A DNA stretch of 10,324 bases from an uncultured Bacilli bacterium (GTDB lineage Bacteria; Bacillota_I; Bacilli_A; RF39; UBA660): the NCBI GenBank assembly GCA_947623755.1, contig CANQHB010000024.1, forward strand, positions 1 to 10,324, given 5' to 3'. Both the position numbers and the translations under genes were made by a program. Below are positions 4,854 through 10,324 of the stretch, piece after piece. Positions within the stretch are counted from its first letter, which is position 1, and each line of letters opens with the position of its first letter. The notes below the pieces were generated by a model that ran no database searches, was not told where the DNA came from, and was given only the letters and a program-made list of their open reading frames with translations.

Positions 4854-7800
4854 TTAAGCTCTTTCTATTTTAATTTGGGCAGAATGGTCATTTAGTTCTA
4901 AAGTCATATCTAAGGTAGAATCTAATTTTAATTCTAAAGCTAAGACTTCTTGTTTAACATAATCTTGAAAATCTGTTAAAGCTTGTTTGATATCTTCATC
5001 ACCATTATAAGTAACAATAATTCTATCACTAACATTATAGTTTTCATTTTTACGCATATTTTGAACTTTAGAGACAAATTCCCGAGCTAAGCCTTCTAAG
5101 ATTAAATCTTTAGTACGAGTAGTATTTAAAATGACAAATAAATTATTACTCATACCGGCATTATAACCTTCTTTAGCTTTAATCCGGATATCAACATATT
5201 CATTAGTTATCTTATAAGTTACACCATCAATTACCATTTCAACTTCTTCACCATTATTTAATTTGGTAACATTAGAAGGTTCCATGTTTTCTAAGTTAGT
5301 GGCAAAAGTTTTGATATTAGCACCAAAGATAGGACCAGCGACTTTATAGTTTGGCTTAATATTAAAATCCATATAACGAGCTAAATCTTGAACATAAACA
5401 ACTTCTTTAACATTTAATTCTTCTTTAATTAGAGATTTTAAATCTTTAGTTAAATCTTCAATCCGGCCATCTAATAAAACTTCTTTTAATGGTTCTCTTA
5501 CTTTAATTTTAACTTCTTCCCGAACCATCCGACCAATACTAATTAATTCTCTTACAGTATCCATTTTTTCTTCAAGTTTTAAATCAATATATTTAGGTTC
5601 ATATTTAGGGAAGTAAGCTAAATGAACAGATTCTTCGCCAGTTAAATTTTGATATAATTCTTCACTTAAATAAGGAATTAGTGGAGCAACTAGTAAGGAT
5701 AAGCCGACTAAAACTTCATAAGTAGTCATATAGACAGCTTTTTTAGAATCATCTAAAGTACTACCCCAGAAACGATTACGATTACGTCTTATATACCAGT
5801 TAGATAAATCTTCAGAGACAAAGTTAGTGATGGCCCGAACAACTTTATTTAAATCATATTCATCATAAGATTCCGTGACATATTTTACGAGATTATGATA
5901 TTTAGAGATTAACCATTTATCGATTTCTTCCCGATTTTCAACGGCAATTTCACAATCTTTAATATCGATATTATCAGTATTGGCGTATAACGCAAAGAAA
6001 TTATAAGTATTACGAAGCGGATTAAAGAATTTAGAATAAACTTCTTTTAGACCATCTTCATCAAATTTAATTGGGGTCCAAACAGGACTGATATATGGTA
6101 GATAAAAACGAATTGTATCGGCGCCATATTTATGCATTAAAGTAAACGGTTCGACAGCATTACCTTTACTCTTGTGCATTTTTTTACCATATTTATCGAG
6201 TAATAATTCATTTACTAAAACATTTTTATATGGACTACAACCCATTACAAAGACCGAAATAACGATAAGAGAATAGAACCAACCACGGGTTTGGTCGATA
6301 CCTTCACAAATAAAGTCCGCAGGAAATTGGTCTTTAAAGATATCCATATTTTCAAATGGGTAATGATATTGGGCAAATGGCATAGAACCTGAGTCAAACC
6401 AACAATCAATAACTTCCGGAGTTCTGGTCATGGTTTTACCACATTTTGGACATTTTAGGTGAACATCGTCAACATAAGGACGGTGCAAGTCAATATCGGT
6501 GGTAATATCTTCGATGGCCTTAGAGACTAATTCTTCTCTTGAGCCAATCATTTCTTGGTGACCACACTCACAAACCCATAAAGGAAGTGGTGTTCCCCAA
6601 TAGCGATTACGGCTAATTGCCCAGTCATTTAAGTTTTCAAGCCAATTACCAAATCTTTTTTCCCCAACATAATCAGGATACCAATTAACTTTTTTATTAG
6701 CTTCCACAATTTTATCTTTTATTTTGGTTATTTCTAAGTAATAACTTGGTTTACTATAATAAAGTAATGGAGTATTACAACGCCAACAATGAGGATAATT
6801 GTGTTTCATATGAATTTTTTTAAATAATTTATCATTTTCTTTTAAGTATTTTATTACTTCTTTATCGGCGTCAAAAATGTACATTCCTTGCCATAAGCCT
6901 TCAGTAAATTTACCATCTTCCCCGACGGGATTTAAAGCAGGAAGACCATATTTTTTTCCAACTTCAGCATCATCGGCCCCAAAAGCTGGCGCAATATGAA
7001 CAATACCAGTTCCATCTTCCATCGAAACATAATCAGCACAACAAATATAGAAAGCTTTTTTAGAGACTTTTAAACTAGGAATTAATTGTTCATAGCCAAT
7101 ATTTTCTAAATCTTGACCAGTAAAATGTTCTAAGACAGTGTAATCATCGCCTAAAACTTTACTAGCTAATTTTTCGGCAAGAATAAATTTATAACCTTTA
7201 GATTCAACTTTAATATATTCTTCATTTGGATTAACAGCAAGAGCAACATTACTAATTAAAGTCCAAGGAGTAGTGGTCCAAGCTAAGAAATATTCATCGG
7301 CGTCCACCCTTTTAAATGGAACAATTACTGTATCAACGTCAACCTCTTTATAGCCTTGTTGAACCTCATGAGAAGCAAGACCGGTTCCACAACGGGTACA
7401 GAATGGTAAGATTTTGTGGCCTTCATAAAATAAGCCTTCATCAAAAAATTTCTTTAAAATCCACCACTCGGTTTCAATATAATCATTATCATAAGTTATA
7501 TAACGATTTTTTAAATCAATAAATTGGCCCATTTCTTCGGTTAATTTAGCAAAAGAAGCTTCATTTTCCCAAACTGTTTCTCGACATTTTTGATTAAATT
7601 CTTTGATACCATATTTTTCAATATCATTTTTGCTATTAAAGCCAAGCTTTTTTTCAACTTGAACTTCAACGGGAAGACCGTGGGTATCCCATCCGATTTT
7701 TCTTACAACCCTTTGACCCTGCATAACATGATATTTACAGATAGTATCTTTTAAAAATTTGGCAACCATATGATGAAGACCAGGCATACCATTAGCGGTG

Positions 7801-7946
7801 GCAGGGCCATCATAAAATACGTAATTATCGTTGTTAGCCCGAGAAGTTATAGATTTATTTAAAACGTCGATTTTTTTCCAATAATCTAAAAAATCTTGTT
7901 CAACTAAATTTACATCCCTTTTATCTAATTCTTTAAAATTTTTCAT
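4854..7946 (-). CDS. ileS: Isoleucyl-tRNA synthetase, type 2 (eukaryote-like), with GXHH signature
   Basis: A 1030-residue class Ia synthetase that charges tRNA-Ile with isoleucine. The N-terminal signature block is YDGPATANGMPGLHH (45-59), with GLHH (56-59) in place of the HIGH motif. GWDTHGLPVE (85-94) follows. The CP1 editing domain carries AWTTTPWTL (222-230) and GIVHIAPAFGADD (314-326). CWFDSGSMPF (515-524) and KMHKSKGN (589-596), the KMSKS loop with His for Ser, complete the catalytic core. Cysteine pairs at 183/186, 387/390, 459/461 and 499/502 suggest zinc knuckles. An anticodon-binding domain (about 670-820) and a type 2 C-terminal extension follow; it lacks the type 1 C-terminal zinc finger. 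Type 2 enzymes are known to resist mupirocin. It has an isoleucine T-box leader upstream and AAGGA 7 bases before the ATG. Confidence 0.97.
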   Translation of the reverse strand: MKNFKELDKRDVNLVEQDFLDYWKKIDVLNKSITSRANNDNYVFYDGPATANGMPGLHHMVAKFLKDTICKYHVMQGQRVVRKIGWDTHGLPVEVQVEKKLGFNSKNDIEKYGIKEFNQKCRETVWENEASFAKLTEEMGQFIDLKNRYITYDNDYIETEWWILKKFFDEGLFYEGHKILPFCTRCGTGLASHEVQQGYKEVDVDTVIVPFKRVDADEYFLAWTTTPWTLISNVALAVNPNEEYIKVESKGYKFILAEKLASKVLGDDYTVLEHFTGQDLENIGYEQLIPSLKVSKKAFYICCADYVSMEDGTGIVHIAPAFGADDAEVGKKYGLPALNPVGEDGKFTEGLWQGMYIFDADKEVIKYLKENDKLFKKIHMKHNYPHCWRCNTPLLYYSKPSYYLEITKIKDKIVEANKKVNWYPDYVGEKRFGNWLENLNDWAISRNRYWGTPLPLWVCECGHQEMIGSREELVSKAIEDITTDIDLHRPYVDDVHLKCPKCGKTMTRTPEVIDCWFDSGSMPFAQYHYPFENMDIFKDQFPADFICEGIDQTRGWFYSLIVISVFVMGCSPYKNVLVNELLLDKYGKKMHKSKGNAVEPFTLMHKYGADTIRFYLPYISPVWTPIKFDEDGLKEVYSKFFNPLRNTYNFFALYANTDNIDIKDCEIAVENREEIDKWLISKYHNLVKYVTESYDEYDLNKVVRAITNFVSEDLSNWYIRRNRNRFWGSTLDDSKKAVYMTTYEVLVGLSLLVAPLIPYLSEELYQNLTGEESVHLAYFPKYEPKYIDLKLEEKMDTVRELISIGRMVREEVKIKVREPLKEVLLDGRIEDLTKDLKSLIKEELNVKEVVYVQDLARYMDFNIKPNYKVAGPIFGANIKTFATNLENMEPSNVTKLNNGEEVEMVIDGVTYKITNEYVDIRIKAKEGYNAGMSNNLFVILNTTRTKDLILEGLAREFVSKVQNMRKNENYNVSDRIIVTYNGDEDIKQALTDFQDYVKQEVLALELKLDSTLDMTLELNDHSAQIKIERA

Positions 7947-7977
7947 TTAATATTCCTTCTTTCTTAAAATTTTATAC

Positions 7978-8023
7978 AAAAAAGGTGGCAACCATAAGGG
8001 CGAAATATCCGCGGTACCACCTT
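7978..8023 (-). terminator. T-box antiterminator/terminator switch of ileS
   Basis: The T-box core AAGGTGGTACCGCGG runs from 8023 to 8009. In the antiterminator, AAGG (8023-8020) pairs with CCTT (7999-7996) and GCG (8012-8010) with CGC (8002-8000), leaving the UGGUACC bulge that reads the uncharged tRNA acceptor end. In the terminator, AAGGTGG (8023-8017) pairs instead with CCACCTT (7988-7982), followed by six T's (7983-7978). The two folds are mutually exclusive. Confidence 0.9.
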
Positions 8024-8160
8024 AATTTTTTAACTTTTAACTTTTAACGCAAGTTAGACGAAATATTCTACTTTGTTCAAATATTTGGCTTCCAAGTGAT
8101 TCCTTAAAAGGTAATTTATTAACTTTCACCAACCGTTAACTCTCTAGAAAATTAACTCTT
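7978..8160 (-). promoter_or_regulatory. Isoleucine T-box riboswitch leader
   Basis: The whole interval between the upstream small gene and ileS is a T-box leader. In transcript order it shows AGAGAG (8145-8140), the stem I segment GGTTGGTGAAAG, a candidate specifier ATC at 8100-8098 within GGAATCACTTGGAAG, a 7-bp AAATATT/AATATTT hairpin, the GTTAAAA-rich linker (8048-8031), and the T-box at 8023-8009. The AUC specifier agrees with the downstream gene. Family knowledge: uncharged tRNA-Ile pairs with the specifier and the UGGN bulge, stabilises the antiterminator and switches ileS on. The 5' end of the RNA is unknown; no clear promoter was found between the preceding stop codon (8161) and the leader. 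TTAACTCT occurs twice near the 5' part of the leader (8136-8143 and 8152-8159 as read on the plus strand). Confidence 0.9.
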
Positions 8161-8421
8161 TTAAGCGGCTTGTTCTAAGCTTTCATTTAGGTAATTACTA
8201 GTAAATAAAGTAATTATTAGTTCTAAGATTTTTGGATCTGTTACTTCTTCAAGATAAATAGCATTATGCTCTTCACTAGCTTTAAAATATTTATATTCTT
8301 TGGTCGGTAACTCTTCTTCATCAAGAGCAACGGTATATAAATACTTATTTTCATTATATGAGGCAATATCTAAGATTAAATAAGATTTAGCTTTAAAAGT
8401 AACAATATCATCTTTATTCAT
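8161..8421 (-). CDS. Small acidic DUF1292-like protein
   Basis: An 86-residue soluble protein beginning MNKDDIVTFKAKSYLILDIA. The chosen ATG (8421) has AAGGGG 8 bases upstream; an in-frame ATG at 8442 would add seven residues but would overlap the upstream gene and lie in front of that site. The order of beta strands, an aromatic-rich KYLYTVALDEEE, a YKYFKAS strand and a final VTDPKILELIITLF helix resembles the DUF1292 (YrzB) family of Bacillota, whose biochemical role is unknown. It begins one base after the stop of the large upstream gene (TAAAATG), so the two form an operon. No terminator lies between its TAA and the ileS leader that begins at once. The family call is by pattern only. Confidence 0.6.
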   Translation of the reverse strand: MNKDDIVTFKAKSYLILDIASYNENKYLYTVALDEEELPTKEYKYFKASEEHNAIYLEEVTDPKILELIITLFTSNYLNESLEQAA

Positions 8422-8422
8422 T

Positions 8423-10324
8423 TTATCTTCCCCTTTTTGCATTTATTTCATCTAATTTTTTTAGAAGTTCAGCTTTTTCTTCTTCCATTGCTTGTAATTC
8501 TTGACCTTTAAAGAGACCAGCGTCGATGTTATGTTGAATACGACCAATTCTCGTCTTAAACTTTAATTTTAAGTTTTCACCATTTAAATTAGGAGTCCCG
8601 GCAATATATTGGTCGGCGGCATTTAATAAAGATTCTTTGGAATCAATATCTAAAGCGTCGATTAAAGCACTGGTACTAGGGACAAAAACGACTGGTTTAG
8701 CAGGAGTATCAGGTTCTAGTAACTCAACTTCTTCACTAGCGGGAGCTAAGTCTAGTTTTAATTCTTCAACTCGATTATCGATTCTTTTTTGAGATTCGGC
8801 AAGACTCTCGTTAGATTCAGCAATGGCGGCACTGGCGGCTTTGAAGATTTCATCTTGTCTTTGTAATTCCTCCTTAGGTATTTCTGGTAAAGCAAAGTCA
8901 CTACCTTTAATAACCGTAGGTTTTACATCAAACTCGGTTACGCTTACTGGTTTAGGAGGTTCATAAGAACTAGGCGCCTCAATCTGAGGAATTTCTTCTA
9001 CAGGAGGATTTTCTTCAACCTTTTTATGACTAGCAATAACTTCTTTTACTTTGTTTTCCATATCCGCTAATTTATTATCAAGACTAATAGATAGACCATA
9101 AGCTTTCGATTTTATTTTAGAAGTAATATCCAATATAGTCTCTTTAGCCATATTACGTTTACTAGCTTCGGGTAAAATAGATTTATCTTTATTAGAAATT
9201 ATAGTGTTAGCTAGAGCAAGAGACCCACCAATAGTTCCAACATTAGCTAAAGCTAAAACGGTAGCACCTAAAGCTTTACTAGCGGCAACACCAGAATTAA
9301 TAATGGTTCCACTAGCAGTTAACCAAGCACCATTCGTGAAAGTTATACCACTAATACTAGCAACAGCGGTACTTAAAGTATTAAACATACCAGCTAAAGC
9401 AGGAGTAGCAAGGGCATTACAACTATTAGCATAAACTAGAGCAACTGGTAAATTAGTTAAGGCTAACGTAGCGGTCGCGGCACACAAACCAACACCAATA
9501 ATGACCTTTTTATGTTCTTTTAGAAATTCAATAGCTTTTGGATTAGATAATTTTTTAATTGTGGTTTTTACTTTAGATTCTGATTCTTCAGGAATTTCGT
9601 TAGTAACTGGTTTATACATTTCATTTAAGATTTCATTCATTTCTGCTTCTTTTTGAGGATTTAATTCTAAAGGAGCAGATTTAACTTCCGGCACAGTTGG
9701 AGGGGTAACTGGAACTTCCACTGGTTTAGATACTTCCGGAGTTGGTTCAGTTATAACTGCAGGTGCTTCGACTATTGGAGGAACTGGTATAGGTTCTTCT
9801 TTAGCAGGACTTACTTCCCTTTTTTTGATATTAGCTAATTCTTCTTCTAATTTTTGATACTTAGCTAAATATTCCGGAGCAATTTTAATATCATGATAAT
9901 CAATTAAATTTTCAGAACTATTAGAAGCGGCTAAATAATTATACATAGCATTTAAAATATTATAAGCTTCTTCATCTTCTATTAGGACATAACCATTTTG
10001 AGCCATAGGGCCCGGATTTTCTTTAGCTTTTTTCATTAAAGCAGCTAAGTCATTTTTTATGGCATTTATTTTGGTTTCATTTACAGCAATTTTTGGAGTT
10101 TTATTTTCAAAATATATAGTTGCATTAACTAACTTTTTAAATTTCGCAATATCACTTGCATTTAAGTTAGCTATACCCCAAACATTAATTAAATTACCAG
10201 TTTGACTTTTTAGAAGACTAATAATATCAATAATACGATTGCATTCTTCAATATCACTTTCTAAGACAACCCAAGCTTTATCTCCAATTGTTTTTGTTTG
10301 CATAATCGGAAGATTACTTAAGCC
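8423..10324 (-). CDS. Large hypothetical protein with proline-rich linkers and a small-residue hydrophobic core; 5' end outside the window
   Basis: From the ATG at 10303 this is 626 residues, but the frame stays open to the right edge and no Shine-Dalgarno precedes that ATG, so the start is probably outside the window. Visible parts, numbered from that Met: a mixed alpha/beta N-terminal domain (1-160); a Pro/Glu/Val-rich linker (164-212); a charged helix (217-265); a hydrophobic segment (267-291); an Ala/Gly/Ser/Thr-rich hydrophobic stretch (296-370); a second helical part (380-428); another proline-rich linker (431-475); a coiled-coil-like helix (477-520); and a C-terminal Glu/Lys helix (600-626). 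No signal peptide, catalytic motif or known family was recognised. The layout suggests a membrane-associated scaffold with flexible arms. It heads a two-gene unit with the DUF1292-like gene. Confidence 0.8.
   Translation of the reverse strand, partial: GLSNLPIMQTKTIGDKAWVVLESDIEECNRIIDIISLLKSQTGNLINVWGIANLNASDIAKFKKLVNATIYFENKTPKIAVNETKINAIKNDLAALMKKAKENPGPMAQNGYVLIEDEEAYNILNAMYNYLAASNSSENLIDYHDIKIAPEYLAKYQKLEEELANIKKREVSPAKEEPIPVPPIVEAPAVITEPTPEVSKPVEVPVTPPTVPEVKSAPLELNPQKEAEMNEILNEMYKPVTNEIPEESESKVKTTIKKLSNPKAIEFLKEHKKVIIGVGLCAATATLALTNLPVALVYANSCNALATPALAGMFNTLSTAVASISGITFTNGAWLTASGTIINSGVAASKALGATVLALANVGTIGGSLALANTIISNKDKSILPEASKRNMAKETILDITSKIKSKAYGLSISLDNKLADMENKVKEVIASHKKVEENPPVEEIPQIEAPSSYEPPKPVSVTEFDVKPTVIKGSDFALPEIPKEELQRQDEIFKAASAAIAESNESLAESQKRIDNRVEELKLDLAPASEEVELLEPDTPAKPVVFVPSTSALIDALDIDSKESLLNAADQYIAGTPNLNGENLKLKFKTRIGRIQHNIDAGLFKGQELQAMEEEKAELLKKLDEINAKRGR

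Noticed and set aside
7316..7522. Plus-strand open frame inside ileS
   Set aside because: It overlaps the IleRS connective/editing region on the opposite strand and shows no independent signal.
8422..8442. Longer start for the DUF1292-like gene at 8442
   Set aside because: It would overlap the upstream gene, and the AAGGGG site lies between the two ATG codons, correctly spaced only for 8421.
9204..9434. Alanine/proline-rich plus-strand open frame
   Set aside because: It is the complement of the alanine-rich core of the large hypothetical gene; no ribosome binding site.
10304..10324. GLSNL-like residues before the Met at 10303 as a repeat of GIANL in the same protein (residues 43-47)
   Set aside because: Only five loosely similar residues match, with no further similarity around them.
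1..10324. CRISPR arrays, insertion sequences, tRNA or rRNA genes
   Set aside because: Both strands were read for spaced repeats, transposase-like frames and RNA gene signatures; apart from the T-box leader none was found.

Overview
The window comes from a low-GC, AT-rich bacterium of the Bacillota, most likely an uncultured gut member of the Bacilli or a relative of the Mollicutes; the lineage is inferred from gene style and not proven. The signs are AGGAGG-type ribosome binding sites, a T-box leader upstream of ileS, an NfeD/stomatin pair, and TAA as the stop codon of all ten genes whose 3' end is visible. Tryptophan is read from TGG, and nothing in the window shows TGA recoding.

Layout, left to right. 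Positions 1-92 (minus) hold the first 30 or so codons of a hypoxanthine-DNA-glycosylase-like gene that runs off the left edge. Positions 116-1428 (minus) carry nfeD followed by a stomatin-type SPFH gene, joined by a one-base TAATG overlap. A 97-base divergent promoter region separates them from a plus-strand GH3 (NagZ-like) gene at 1526-2557. Next on the plus strand is a small two-domain HMA-like protein with one CxxC site (2662-3129). A bidirectional terminator at 3178-3211 closes this arm.

Everything to the right is on the minus strand. In transcription order it is: a large protein of unknown function with a small-residue-rich hydrophobic core, open at the right edge (8423-10324); a small DUF1292-like protein (8161-8421); an isoleucine T-box leader (about 7978-8160); ileS (4854-7946); an O6-alkylguanine-DNA alkyltransferase gene (4392-4850); a terminator; then an isolated phage-type holin and M23 endolysin pair (3208-4330).

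How they work together. The T-box should raise ileS transcription when tRNA-Ile is uncharged, and the alkyltransferase, three bases downstream, should be carried along. The synthetase is a type 2 (eukaryote-like) IleRS whose class I signature reads GLHH, the rearranged GXHH form, not HXGH. This is the most informative observation in the window because that form has been linked to very high mupirocin tolerance. The holin/endolysin pair has no other phage genes beside it here, so it is either a relic or a domesticated lysis or export module. The NfeD/SPFH pair is expected to act in the membrane. No complete new defence or mobile system was seen, and there is no CRISPR array, IS element, tRNA or rRNA in the window.
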